This document shows, in pieces, positions 10,148 to 22,520 of a DNA stretch of 43,355 nt. The notes under the pieces are model-generated. The model did no database searches. It was not told the origin of the DNA and saw only the letters and a program-made list of their open reading frames with translations. A program made the position numbers and the translations under genes. Source of the stretch: an uncultured Verrucomicrobia subdivision 3 bacterium. GTDB taxonomy: Bacteria > Verrucomicrobiota > Verrucomicrobiia > Limisphaerales > UBA11358. Location: assembly GCA_903870815.1 (NCBI GenBank), contig CAIQEI010000062.1:1-43355 (forward strand), given 5' to 3'. Positions within the stretch are counted from its first letter, which is position 1, and the number at the start of each line of letters is the position of its first letter.

Positions 10148-12770
10148 CGCGGACAACCAAGAGCCAAACCGCAAACCGGCGCACATGTTCCAATCCCAAT
10201 CCCAATCTGTAACCGGTGAGACCGACGCGGTTGGAAAAGCGACGCCGGAAGCAATCCGGTTGTTGTCCGGTTACCGGCTGGATTCCAATGCTTTTGATGA
10301 ATCCCTCGCGGCGGACGGACAGACGCGCCCCCATTATCGCGGTCTGCTTACCGCCTTGGAGGAACTCGGCCCGGTGGAACTTAGGCGTCGCCAGGACACC
10401 TGTGAACGGCTCCTCCACGAGCAGGGCATCACCTACAATGTCTATGGCGACCCGCGTGGCATGGAACGCCCATGGCAGCTCGACAGCATCCCATTCGTCA
10501 TCGCGCCGGATGAATGGAGAACGCTCGAAGCGGGATTGATCCAGCGCGCCATGCTGCTGAACCGGATCCTCGCCGACTGCTACGGTCCTCAGGAACTCAT
10601 CCGGTCGCGCTGGCTGTCACCGGCGATGGTTTTCGGCCAGCCGGACTTTCTGCGGCCGTGCCATGGCATCCGCCCGCCGCAGGGCCGGTTCCTGCATTTT
10701 TATTCCGCCGACCTCGCGCGCTCGCCGGACGGGCGGTGGTGGGTTGTTTCCGACCGTACGCAGATTCCGACGGGCGCGGGCTACGCGCTGGCGAACCGCC
10801 TGGTCACGTCGCGCATCCTGCCGGAACCGTTTCGCGACAACCGGGTGCAGCGGCTGGCCGGTTATTTCCGCACCGTGCGGAACACGCTGGCCCAAATGGC
10901 CTCGCGGCCGGCCGGCGAGGCCCGCGTGGTCATGCTCACGCCTGGCCCGCATAACGAAACCTATTTTGAACAGGCCTATCTGGCGCGCTACCTCGGCTAC
11001 ATGCTCGTTGAGGGCCAGGATTTGACCGTGCGCGATGACCGCGTCTTCCTGAAGACCCTGAGCGGTCTCGAACCGGTGGACGTTATTCTGCGCCGGGTGG
11101 ACGATGATTTCTGCGATCCGCTTGAACTGCGCAACGACTCGATCCTCGGCGTGCCCGGCCTCGTCGAGGCGCTGCGCACGGGCAATGTCGTCGTGGCCAA
11201 CGCGCTTGGCAGCGGCTTGCTGCAAAGCCCCGCATTCATGTCGTTTCTGCCGGGCTTGTGCAAGCATTTGCTCGGCGAGAAATTGAAACTGCCGTCCGTC
11301 GCGACGTGGTGGTGTGGCCAGGATTCCGCGCGGAAATATGTCCTGGAACATCTCGACCAACTCGTTTTGAAGCCGGCGTTTCGCACTCATTTTCGCGCGC
11401 CTGACGCCGATAAACCGATGGGCGCGAAGGAGCGTGAGGCTTTTCGCCGCCACATCGAGTTTGATCCGGACTTGTTTGTGGCGCAGGAGCGCGTGCAGCT
11501 TTCCAATGCGCCGGGGTGGGACGGCAGCGGCCTCGGGAACCGTTCGGTAAGTCTGCGGGTTTATCTCGTTGCTGACGGCGACGGCTATCATGTGATGCCC
11601 GGAGGGCTCACGCGCATTTTGGCGGACAGCCGCGGCCATTCCATTTCGATGCAGCATGGCGGCAGCAGCAAGGACACCTGGATCAGCTCTGAAACCCCGG
11701 TCGAGGAGGTGACGCTGCTGCATTCCGCTGGTGAAAACATCGAACTGCGCCGCACCGGCAACAATCTGCCTTCCCGGCTCGCGGATAATTTCTTCTGGCT
11801 TGGCCGCTACTCTGAGCGCGCCGACGCCACCTGCCGTTTGCTGCGCAGCGCCTTGCTCCGGTTCAATCCCGAACGCGCCGGCACTTCGACCCAGCTCCTC
11901 GCGCCGCTGTTGAGCACGCTCGAAGTGCAGGGGCAATTACCGGGCATTTCGGAAAAGCCCGAGCTGCGCCAGAACGCCGAGGCCTTCGAGGCGGAACTGC
12001 TCGCGGCCATCTTTGATTCGTCGCGGCCCGGCAGCCTGCGCAGCGTCGTGGACAATCTCCACCGGCTCGCTGTCCAGGTGCGCGACCGCACGTCCAACGA
12101 TCTGTGGCGCGTCATTAGTCAGATCAACGAGCGTCTGGCCGCGCCGCCCGCCGGCCGCGTGATGCTCGCCGGCGAAGCCGTGGGCGTCCTGAATCAAACC
12201 CTCATGGGCATCGCGGCATTCCACGGTCTCGCCCGCGAAAACATGACGCGGGCGCAGGGCTGGCGCTTCCTCGACATGGGCGTGCGGATCGAGCGCGCCA
12301 TCTATCTCTGCACGCTGCTCGATTCCAAGCTGCATTCCGCTGAGGCCGACAATGCCAGCGTGCTCGAAACCATCCTGGAGGTGGACGATAGTTCCATCAC
12401 CTACCGGTCGCGCTACAGTCTGCTGCCGCATATCTCGGCGGTTTACGACCTCGTGCTGCTGGACGACAAAAATCCGCGCTCGGTCCTCTTCCAGTTGAAC
12501 CAGTTGCTCAAGCACGTCGAACGCCTGCCGCATGACCGAGAAAATGCCGGTGTGGGTTCCAGCCGGAAAGTATTGCAGGAATGCATCGCGCGATTGAATC
12601 AGTCCGACGCCCGGGAACTTGCCACGCTGCACGCCGATTGGTACTCCAGCAACCTCGGGGCGGCCATCCAGCAGACGTTGCGCGACCTGCCTAAATTCTC
12701 CGATGCCATCGCCGCCAGCTGCTTTGCGCATTCCGCCATTTCCCGCACCGGCCGCGAGTTTGCCCCATGA
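10140..12770 (+). CDS. Fused circularly permuted ATP-grasp and alpha-E protein
   Basis: An 876-residue protein that joins in one chain what genes 2657 and 4198 encode separately. Residues about 40-520 are ATP-grasp-like (YGDPRGMERPWQLDSIPFVI, RRVDDDFCDP, GVPGLVEALRTGNVVVANALG, HGGSSKDTWIS). Residues about 540-870 are alpha-E (LADNFFWLGRYSERADATCRLL, GWRFLDMGVRIERAIYL, NPRSVLFQLNQLLKHVERL). In the central block the pattern is SDRTQIPTGAGYALANR, where the stand-alone copy has [17 protein letters not shown]. This long type is a distinct subfamily, so the two copies are unlikely to be simple backups. The ATG overlaps the preceding stop, and its own stop overlaps the next ATG (ATGA). Confidence 0.9.
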   Translation: MSDADNQEPNRKPAHMFQSQSQSVTGETDAVGKATPEAIRLLSGYRLDSNAFDESLAADGQTRPHYRGLLTALEELGPVELRRRQDTCERLLHEQGITYNVYGDPRGMERPWQLDSIPFVIAPDEWRTLEAGLIQRAMLLNRILADCYGPQELIRSRWLSPAMVFGQPDFLRPCHGIRPPQGRFLHFYSADLARSPDGRWWVVSDRTQIPTGAGYALANRLVTSRILPEPFRDNRVQRLAGYFRTVRNTLAQMASRPAGEARVVMLTPGPHNETYFEQAYLARYLGYMLVEGQDLTVRDDRVFLKTLSGLEPVDVILRRVDDDFCDPLELRNDSILGVPGLVEALRTGNVVVANALGSGLLQSPAFMSFLPGLCKHLLGEKLKLPSVATWWCGQDSARKYVLEHLDQLVLKPAFRTHFRAPDADKPMGAKEREAFRRHIEFDPDLFVAQERVQLSNAPGWDGSGLGNRSVSLRVYLVADGDGYHVMPGGLTRILADSRGHSISMQHGGSSKDTWISSETPVEEVTLLHSAGENIELRRTGNNLPSRLADNFFWLGRYSERADATCRLLRSALLRFNPERAGTSTQLLAPLLSTLEVQGQLPGISEKPELRQNAEAFEAELLAAIFDSSRPGSLRSVVDNLHRLAVQVRDRTSNDLWRVISQINERLAAPPAGRVMLAGEAVGVLNQTLMGIAAFHGLARENMTRAQGWRFLDMGVRIERAIYLCTLLDSKLHSAEADNASVLETILEVDDSSITYRSRYSLLPHISAVYDLVLLDDKNPRSVLFQLNQLLKHVERLPHDRENAGVGSSRKVLQECIARLNQSDARELATLHADWYSSNLGAAIQQTLRDLPKFSDAIAASCFAHSAISRTGREFAP

Positions 12771-13642
12771 ACTACCGCATTACCCATCGCACTCTTTACG
12801 ATTACGCCGCGCCGGTGACGGTCTCGCATCATGTCGCGCGGCTCGAACCGCTGGGAACAGCCACCCAGGTGCGGAATGAATATGCGCTGGAAATTCTTCC
12901 CGTCCCCGCGCTGCGCAAGGCCCGGCGGGATTATTTCGGCAACAAGCTTTGCTTCTTTAGCATCCAGGAAGTCCACCAGCGGCTGGAAATTGTCACGACC
13001 AGCCGCGTGACGGTGAACCCCGGCCCGGCTCTGGCACCGGAACATTCGCCGGCCTGGGAGGAGGTCGGGCGCCTCTTTCGTGACCCGGTTTCGCCGGAGG
13101 TGGTCGAGCCGTATGAATTCATCTTTGATTCGCCGCAGGTTCGCGCGTCCTTTGCGCTGGCCGATTACGCGAAGGAAAGTTTTTCGAAGGGCGCTCCGCT
13201 GCTGGCCGGTGCCCGCGAATTGACGCGCCGCATTTTCACGGATTTCAAATTCGATTCCAAGGCGACCACGGTGGCGACGCCGCTGGAGGAGGTCTGGGAA
13301 AAGCGGCGCGGCGTGTGCCAGGACTTCGCGCATCTTGGCATCGCTTGTTTGCGTTCGCTGGGGCTCCCGGCCCGCTATGTCAGCGGCTATTTGCGCACCC
13401 GCCCGCCGGAAGGCCGGACGCGGCTGGTCGGCGCGGACGCAAGTCACGCCTGGTTCGCCGTTTTCTGTCCCGGCATCGGCTGGGTGGATTTTGATCCAAC
13501 CAACAATGTCCAGCCCGCCGCGGAACACATCACTGTCGCCTACGGCCGGGATTACGGCGATGTCAGCCCGGTGGCAGGCATCCTCACCGGCGGCGGCCGG
13601 CACGACGTGAAGGTTTCCGTGGATGTGGAGCCGCTCGAGTGA
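12767..13642 (+). CDS. Transglutaminase-like cysteine protease family protein
   Basis: A 291-residue protein with the bacterial transglutaminase N-terminal beta domain (MNYRITHRTLYDYAAPVTVS). It has a full catalytic triad: Cys in RRGVCQDFAHLGIACLRSLG near residue 183, His in ASHAWFAVFCPGIGW near 226, and Asp in DFDPTNN near 242. Members act as cysteine proteases or acyl transferases. In this type of cluster they are predicted to process the product of the ATP-grasp/alpha-E proteins. The start overlaps the preceding stop as ATGA, so it belongs to the same transcript. No signal peptide is seen, so it is probably cytoplasmic. Confidence 0.9.
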   Translation: MNYRITHRTLYDYAAPVTVSHHVARLEPLGTATQVRNEYALEILPVPALRKARRDYFGNKLCFFSIQEVHQRLEIVTTSRVTVNPGPALAPEHSPAWEEVGRLFRDPVSPEVVEPYEFIFDSPQVRASFALADYAKESFSKGAPLLAGARELTRRIFTDFKFDSKATTVATPLEEVWEKRRGVCQDFAHLGIACLRSLGLPARYVSGYLRTRPPEGRTRLVGADASHAWFAVFCPGIGWVDFDPTNNVQPAAEHITVAYGRDYGDVSPVAGILTGGGRHDVKVSVDVEPLE

Positions 13643-13658
13643 CTCGTTCCTCCCAACC

Positions 13659-14486
13659 ATGAAATGGCATATCTTACATCGCACGCGCTACACTTACGCC
13701 ACGCCGGTGCGCGACAGCTTCAACGATGTGCGGCTCCAGCCAATGCCCATTCCTGAGCAGACTGTCGAGTCGTTCCTGCTGAAAGTCCTGCCGGCAGCGC
13801 GGCTGACGCATACCAAGGATTTTTATTCCAACTGGATCCACCACTTCGAGATCATCGAGCCGCACAGTCACCTGCTGATCGAGGCCAGTTCCACTGTCGT
13901 CACGCATCCGCCCGCGCCGTTGCCGGATGAACCGATCTGCTCCTTCGAACGGATGCGCGAGGCACCGAACATCGAGCGCTGCTTCGATTACCTGCTGGAC
14001 AGCCGCTTCGTGGAACTGTCGGCGGACGCTTGGAAACTCGCTCTCGACGCGACTGATGGCATAACCGACGCCTGGCAGGCGACGCTCGCGCTGATGCGCT
14101 TCGTCCACGGCTTCCTGAAATACGAATCCGCCTCCACTCACGTCCATACGCACATGAGCGAAGTGATGCGCGACCGGCGCGGTGTTTGCCAGGATTTTGC
14201 GCACCTGATGATCGGACTATGCCGTTCGCTGAAAATACCCGCCCGTTACATCAGCGGTTATCTCGCCACCGAGGCCGCCAGCGCCACGCACGCTTGGATT
14301 GAAGTCTTCGTTCCCGGCCACGGCTGGCGCGGCCTGGACCCCACCCACAACCGCCAGCTTGACGAAACCTATGTCAAGATTGGCAACGGCCGCGACTACG
14401 CCGACGTCTCGCCCATCAGCGGCAATTATCGCGGTACCCGCGACCGCAAAATGGAGGTCGAGGTCCGGATTACGGCGGCGAATTGA
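13659..14486 (+). CDS. Second small transglutaminase-like protein
   Basis: A 275-residue paralogue of the gene just upstream. It starts MKWHILHRTRYTYATPVRDS and carries Cys in RRGVCQDFAHLMIGLCRSLK near residue 176, His in ATHAWIEVFVPGHGW near 211, and Asp in GLDPTHN near 227. The C-terminus GRDYADVSPISGNYRGT is typical of the family. The frame is open from 13623, inside the preceding gene, but the homologous start is the ATG at 13659, 16 bases after that gene's stop. It is the last gene of the cluster; the next gene encodes an unrelated secreted hydrolase. As in its neighbour, all catalytic residues are intact, so it should be active. Confidence 0.9.
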   Translation: MKWHILHRTRYTYATPVRDSFNDVRLQPMPIPEQTVESFLLKVLPAARLTHTKDFYSNWIHHFEIIEPHSHLLIEASSTVVTHPPAPLPDEPICSFERMREAPNIERCFDYLLDSRFVELSADAWKLALDATDGITDAWQATLALMRFVHGFLKYESASTHVHTHMSEVMRDRRGVCQDFAHLMIGLCRSLKIPARYISGYLATEAASATHAWIEVFVPGHGWRGLDPTHNRQLDETYVKIGNGRDYADVSPISGNYRGTRDRKMEVEVRITAAN

Positions 14487-14705
14487 AGCGGGGCGAGATC
14501 CCGCTCGTATTCGAAAACGCAATCCGCTTCAACCGGCAATCAGGATTACGCTTGCGATAAGGATCAAGCCTCCAACAACTCCGGAGCTGCGACTTGAAAA
14601 ATTTTATGGCTTGGTAACATCAACGACCCGAAGTCATATCTACATTCTTCTGGAACACAACATAAGGGCATTGACGCTGCCGGGTAGAATTGCCAATTTT
14701 TGCCC

Positions 14706-15482
14706 ATGAAATCTTACCGAATAACTCGCACGCTTGCCTTTGTCGCCGCCTGCTTCACCCTTCAATTCAATCTGCCCGCGCAAACCAATGCTTCCGCGCC
14801 CGCCATCATCGAAGGCATTCACCATAATACCGCCGTCATGCCCTTCCCCCGCAGCGACTGGGCCGTGCCGCGCCAGAATGAAGTCCTGGCCCGGGCCAAA
14901 GCCTCGCCCGGTGACTGTGACCTCGAATTCATCGGTGACTCCATCACGCAGGGTTGGGAAACCGCCGGCAAGAACGTATGGCAGAGATATTACGGCCATC
15001 GCAAGGCGCTCAACTTCGGCGTGGGCGGCGACCGCACCCAGAACGTCCTTTGGCGCTTCGAGAATGGTCAGCTCGATGGCATCAAGGCCAAGGTCGCCAT
15101 CGTCATGATCGGCACCAACAATTCCAACGACCAGGACAATACCGCGGCCGAAATGCTCGAAGGTGTCACCGCCGTCGTGAACCAGATTCGAATTCGCCAG
15201 CCGGACACCAAAATCCTCCTGCTTGGCATTTTCCCGCGCGGCTTAACCTTTAGCACCCAGCGCGGCAAGATCCTGCAGGTTAATCAGGCGCTTGCCCGGC
15301 TGGACGACGCCCAACACATTTTCTATTTGGATATCGGCTCCCGATTGATTGAAAACAGCGGCGCTATTTCACCGGACATCATGCCCGACGCCTTGCATCC
15401 CAGCGAAGCCGGCTATCGCATCTGGGCCGCCGCCATGGAACCGAAGTTGAACGTGCTGCTCCTGACCCAACCTGCACGGTGA
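14706..15482 (+). CDS. Secreted SGNH/GDSL hydrolase, platelet-activating-factor acetylhydrolase-like
   Basis: A 258-residue protein with a cleavable signal peptide (residues 1 to about 27, ending LPAQ). Catalytic blocks of the SGNH family are in order: FIGDSITQGWE near residue 77 (Ser), NFGVGGDRTQNVLWR (Gly), VIMIGTNNSND-like VMIGTNN (Asn), and DALHPSEAGYRIW near 228-231 (Asp and His). Members remove acyl or acetyl groups from lipids or polysaccharides. The exported form here suggests a carbohydrate or glycolipid ester outside the cytoplasm. A TTG two codons upstream is also in frame, but the ATG at 14706 gives a standard signal peptide. It is convergent with the dihydroorotate-dehydrogenase-like gene. 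Confidence 0.9.
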   Translation: MKSYRITRTLAFVAACFTLQFNLPAQTNASAPAIIEGIHHNTAVMPFPRSDWAVPRQNEVLARAKASPGDCDLEFIGDSITQGWETAGKNVWQRYYGHRKALNFGVGGDRTQNVLWRFENGQLDGIKAKVAIVMIGTNNSNDQDNTAAEMLEGVTAVVNQIRIRQPDTKILLLGIFPRGLTFSTQRGKILQVNQALARLDDAQHIFYLDIGSRLIENSGAISPDIMPDALHPSEAGYRIWAAAMEPKLNVLLLTQPAR

Positions 15483-15533
15483 GGCGGGAGGGCTTTGAAC
15501 GGTTCCCTGATTATTGGTGAAGTTTAAGATCCT

Positions 15534-16535
15534 TCAGGTGCGGGGCATCGCAAAGCCGGTCAGCGCCTTCATGTATTGGGCGCGCTCAAAGGCCGCCGGT
15601 TCCGCGCAGTTCTTCTGGCTCAGGCTGCCTTTCAACTGACTGACTGATTCGTATTCGTGCTCCTGCATCCAGTCCGCCAGGTCGCGTTCGATCATGGCGA
15701 TCTGCGGGATGCCATGGCGGATGATCGTGGAGCAGAGCATGGTCACGTCCGCGCCGGCCATGAGCATCTTGAGCGCATCGGAGGCGCGGTGGATGCCGCT
15801 GGTTCCCGCGAGGCTGGCCTTCACTTTGCCGTGGAGCAGGGCGATCCAGCGCAAGGGCAGGCGCATCGACATCGGCGTGCTCAACAGGATGTTCGGCTTC
15901 ACTTCCAGCGATTCCAGCTCGATGTCCGGCTGGTAGAAACGGTTGAACAGGACGAGTCCGTTCGCGCCGGCTTGGTCGAGCCGCTTGGCCATGTTGGCGA
16001 AGTTGCTGAAGAACGGGCTTAATTTCACCGCGATCGGAATGGAGACATTCGCCCGCACCGCTTTAAGGATGTCGAGATAGTTCAATTCGACTTCCGTGCC
16101 GGGCAAATCCGGATCGGTGGGGATGTAATAAATGTTCAGCTCCAGCGCGTCGGCGCCCGCCTTTTGGATCTGCTTGGCATAATCCGTCCAGCCGCCGGGG
16201 GATGAGCAATTGAGGCTGGCGATGATGGGGATGCGCGTGGCTTTTTTCGCGGCGGCGATGTGCTTGAGATATTCCTCGGGGCCGAGGTGGTATTCCTCGG
16301 CATCGGGGAAATACGTCAGCGCTTCGGCAAAGCTTTCCGTGCCGTGTTCCAGGTGCTGATTCAGTTCGAGCCGGTCCTGGCGCAACTGCTCCTCAAACAG
16401 CGAATACAAAACAATCGCCGATGCGCCGGCATCCTCCATGCGCTTGAGATTGTCCACGTCCTCCGAGAGCGGCGAGGCGGAAACGACCAGCGGCGTGCGC
16501 AGTTCCAGTCCAAGATATTTGGTGGTGAGATCCAT
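15534..16535 (-). CDS. Dihydroorotate-dehydrogenase-like flavoprotein, PFOR neighbour type
   Basis: A 333-residue TIM-barrel flavoprotein that starts MDLTTKYLGLELRTPLVVSASPLSED, as in class 1 dihydroorotate dehydrogenases. FMN-binding blocks are IPIAVKLSPF, GANGLVLFNRFYQPDI and KASLAGTSGIHRASDALKMLMAGADVTML. Where genuine DHODs have the NxSCPN active-site motif, this protein has ELNIYYIPTDP, with no catalytic Cys or Ser there. It is therefore unlikely to make orotate. Proteins of this kind are often found next to pyruvate:ferredoxin oxidoreductase, as here, where the gene follows nifJ by 27 bases on the same strand. I infer a redox role linked to that enzyme, with an unknown substrate. Confidence 0.87.
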   Translation of the reverse strand: MDLTTKYLGLELRTPLVVSASPLSEDVDNLKRMEDAGASAIVLYSLFEEQLRQDRLELNQHLEHGTESFAEALTYFPDAEEYHLGPEEYLKHIAAAKKATRIPIIASLNCSSPGGWTDYAKQIQKAGADALELNIYYIPTDPDLPGTEVELNYLDILKAVRANVSIPIAVKLSPFFSNFANMAKRLDQAGANGLVLFNRFYQPDIELESLEVKPNILLSTPMSMRLPLRWIALLHGKVKASLAGTSGIHRASDALKMLMAGADVTMLCSTIIRHGIPQIAMIERDLADWMQEHEYESVSQLKGSLSQKNCAEPAAFERAQYMKALTGFAMPRT

Positions 16536-16562
16536 ATTATATATCCAGTTTAAGGGTTGATG

Positions 16563-20183
<3,621 letters not shown>

Positions 20184-20555
20184 GGTCGATCAGGTCTGGT
20201 GGTTGTTGGATTAAAAATGTGGTACCGGCGGATTCCTGCCGCCATCGCGTAGTCAACTTAACTGGCAGTGGGGTGGGCGACTTCCCCTATTTTGCCAAAG
20301 GCTGAACACCCTTTGCGGTCCGGGTGGCCGGGGTGAAGAAGGATTACCGCCAAGGTGCAAAGCCGCGAAGCCGCGGAGGATTATTTTCTCCCTCGCCCCT
20401 CGAAGGGGAGAGGGGTGCGTTCAATTTACCAGCATCAGCACAGCCGCCGCAACTTCCTTCCCACCCCTTGAATGAAAATTGAATTTTTTGGCGTCTTGCT
20501 GCGGGGCGCGTGCGCTGCGACTGATCCCGCTGCGCGGAACACAGTCGTACTCTAG
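20184..20555. other. Intergenic region of 372 bases with a hairpin
   Basis: This lies between the start of nifJ and the stop of the NHL protein gene, both on the minus strand. It should hold the nifJ promoter, but no convincing -35/-10 pair could be picked. It contains the hairpin annotated at 20390-20414. No coding region is evident. Confidence 0.4.
20390..20414. repeat. GC-rich hairpin, dispersed-repeat style
   Basis: CCCTCGCCCCT (20390-20400) and AGGGGAGAGGG (20404-20414) pair at 10 of 11 positions around a CGA loop. It sits downstream of the NHL-to-nifJ gap and has no T-run on either side. It therefore looks more like a dispersed palindromic repeat than a standard intrinsic terminator. 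Confidence 0.5.
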
Positions 20556-22115
20556 TTACGGCCAGAGACGGATGCGGTAGAAACGCTCACTGCCTGCACC
20601 CACCACATCGGCGGTGGCGGCGGCGTTGCTGGTGGCGGTTACGGGACTGCCGAGGTCCGTCCAGACGGGCGCGATGAGGTTGGTGGCGTATTGCAGTTGA
20701 TACATCTGGTTGGACACCGCGCCCCAGTTGAATAAAACGACGCTGTTGCTGGCCGTGAACGACGGCATGACCGGCGGTAATTGAAGATTCAATGTCGCCA
20801 CGCTGCTCGTCACACTGCCGGAGGCGTTGGTTATCACCACTTGATAGTTGCCAGTGTTTGCAAGGGTCGGCTCAATGAGTGGCAAAGCGGGACCTTGGGT
20901 ATTTAGAACTTTGCGAATGCGGCAGTTGAACCTGTCTGCGATGAATAAATTACCGTATGGATCCAAACGCACGCTGACTGGCTGGTTAAACTGAGTAAGC
21001 GTAGCAATGCCGCCATCACCATAAGGACCTTGCACGCCGTTACCCGCGATCGTTGTAATGATACCAAGCGTGTCCACTTTACGAATGCGATTGTTACCAG
21101 AATCAGGAATGAAAATGTTGCCATAACCATCCACCGCCACGTTGTAAATACCACTCAGACTGGCATTGGTGGCAGGTCCACCGTCGCCGGAAAAAGCACC
21201 CGAACCATTCCCGGCTACAGTTGTAACAATACCATTCGTGCCTACTTTACGGATAATGTTGTAGGCTACATCGGCAATCAATAGGTTGCCATTCGGATCT
21301 AAAACAACGCCGGAAGGAATTCCGAAACTTGCATTGGTTGCAGCACCGCCATCGCCGGAATAACCAAATGAGCCATTGCCCGCAAACGTCGTGATGATGC
21401 CATTTGTGTTCACTTTGCGGACACGATTGTTGCTAGAATCTGCAATATACAAATTGCCGGAAGTGTCCAAGGCCACACCGGTAGGTCCGTTTAAGCTGGC
21501 ATTTGTCGCCGCACCGCCATCGCCGGAATAATTTCCGAAAGAAGTTGATGTGCCATTGCCTGCCACCGTCGTAATGATGCCATTAGTATCGACTTTACGG
21601 ATGCGGGAAAAGGCAATGTCGGCAATGATAAGATTGCCGAACGAATCCACAATCACATCGTTAGGGGCTAAGCAGGCATTGGTGGCCGCGCCGCCGTCGC
21701 CAAGATAGTTTTGGTTGCTATTACCTGCCACCGTTGTAATAATTCCATTTGTGTCCACCTTACGGATACGACTGCCAGTGTTGTCAGCGATAAACAGGTT
21801 GCCGTTTGCATCTAACACCATGTCACGAGGTCTATTTAAAGTGGCATTTGTTGCCGGACCACCATCGCCGGAAAATCCTTGGGTGCCGTTACCCGCTACG
21901 GTACTGATTATGTTCGGCAGGTTGGTGCCGTTGAATTGCCATTGGTAAGTGAGTGGGCCGACGCCGGTTGCCATCACGCTGAAGGTGGCGTTGCCGCCCC
22001 AAATCACCGTCTGGCTGATTGGCTGACTGGTGATAACGGGTTGCGCGTGGAGTGAAGCGACCAGCGCCAATGAGCCCAAGCCCAAGCCCAAAAGTTTTCC
22101 CAAATATGATATCAT
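20556..22115 (-). CDS. Secreted NHL-repeat propeller protein with split Ig-like domain
   Basis: A 519-residue exported protein with a signal peptide at residues 1 to about 25 (GLGSLALVASLHAQ). Residues 27-67 look like the first half of an Ig-like domain (TSQPISQTVIWGGNATFSV, PLTYQWQFNGTNLPN). Six NHL repeats of about 56 residues follow, each with (I/V)(I/V)(S/T)T(V/F/I)AGN, GDGG.AT, a D..GN.(F/L/Y/I)I(A/P)D core and (I/V)RKV. Six repeats suit a six-bladed beta propeller. Then comes LANTGNYQVVITNASGSVTS, which reads as the second half of the Ig-like domain. Residues 446-519 form a small beta domain (YQLQYATNLIAPVWTDLGS, FYRIRLWP) common at the ends of secreted Verrucomicrobia proteins. A binding or surface role is likely; the ligand is unknown. 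Its base composition is AT-richer than its neighbours. Confidence 0.88.
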   Translation of the reverse strand: MISYLGKLLGLGLGSLALVASLHAQPVITSQPISQTVIWGGNATFSVMATGVGPLTYQWQFNGTNLPNIISTVAGNGTQGFSGDGGPATNATLNRPRDMVLDANGNLFIADNTGSRIRKVDTNGIITTVAGNSNQNYLGDGGAATNACLAPNDVIVDSFGNLIIADIAFSRIRKVDTNGIITTVAGNGTSTSFGNYSGDGGAATNASLNGPTGVALDTSGNLYIADSSNNRVRKVNTNGIITTFAGNGSFGYSGDGGAATNASFGIPSGVVLDPNGNLLIADVAYNIIRKVGTNGIVTTVAGNGSGAFSGDGGPATNASLSGIYNVAVDGYGNIFIPDSGNNRIRKVDTLGIITTIAGNGVQGPYGDGGIATLTQFNQPVSVRLDPYGNLFIADRFNCRIRKVLNTQGPALPLIEPTLANTGNYQVVITNASGSVTSSVATLNLQLPPVMPSFTASNSVVLFNWGAVSNQMYQLQYATNLIAPVWTDLGSPVTATSNAAATADVVGAGSERFYRIRLWP

Positions 22116-22272
22116 AATCGAATGAGAACTTTTTATATCACGTTAAGAGAATTGGTCAATTTCGTTTTCGAAGCTACCAGAAAGTGGTCAGCCGTCCCAC
22201 CGCCCGCATTGATGGGAAGCGTACCCGTCTCGCCTGTTGTTTTCGGCATCGCGCAGCTTCACCTGATAATAG

Positions 22273-22334
22273 CCCAGCCATTCATGGCTGGGACTCGATG
22301 CCCGCAATCGTCCGAAGTCCCGCAAGGGACGGAA
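22273..22334. repeat. REP-like palindrome pair
   Basis: CCCAGCCAT (22273-22281) and ATGGCTGGG (22284-22292) form a perfect 9-base stem with a 2-base loop. About 25 bases further on, GTCCC and GGGAC around GCAA form a second short stem inside TCCGAAGTCCCGCAAGGGA. Closely spaced GC-rich palindromes of this sort resemble REP elements mobilised by tyrosine transposases. No transposase gene is in the window. Confidence 0.45.
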
Positions 22335-22520
22335 GGTCCTTATTGTCATGGCGTCAAGCCGCCACGACGCGACAAATTTCCCGATCACACGAAAGTCGTG
22401 TCCTCTTTTGCGTCATTGTTTGTGTTGGAATTAGACACAGGCCAGGTGCATCCACGTGAAACTCCGCCGGCCTGAAAATTGAATTCGTAAGAAGACTTCA
22501 TTTTTTGACCCGAAACGAAT

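Noticed and set aside
10617-11936. A 439-codon minus-strand frame
   Set aside because: It is antisense to the fused ATP-grasp-alpha-E gene, which has clear family motifs throughout.
15534-16535. Dihydroorotate dehydrogenase (pyrD)
   Set aside because: The active-site NxSCPN motif is missing and the gene sits with PFOR, so a pyrimidine role is not supported.
22122-22475. A 117-codon gene on the plus strand
   Set aside because: The product has no domain, the frame runs through the palindromes, and two stops separate it from the heptad frame that happens to share its phase.
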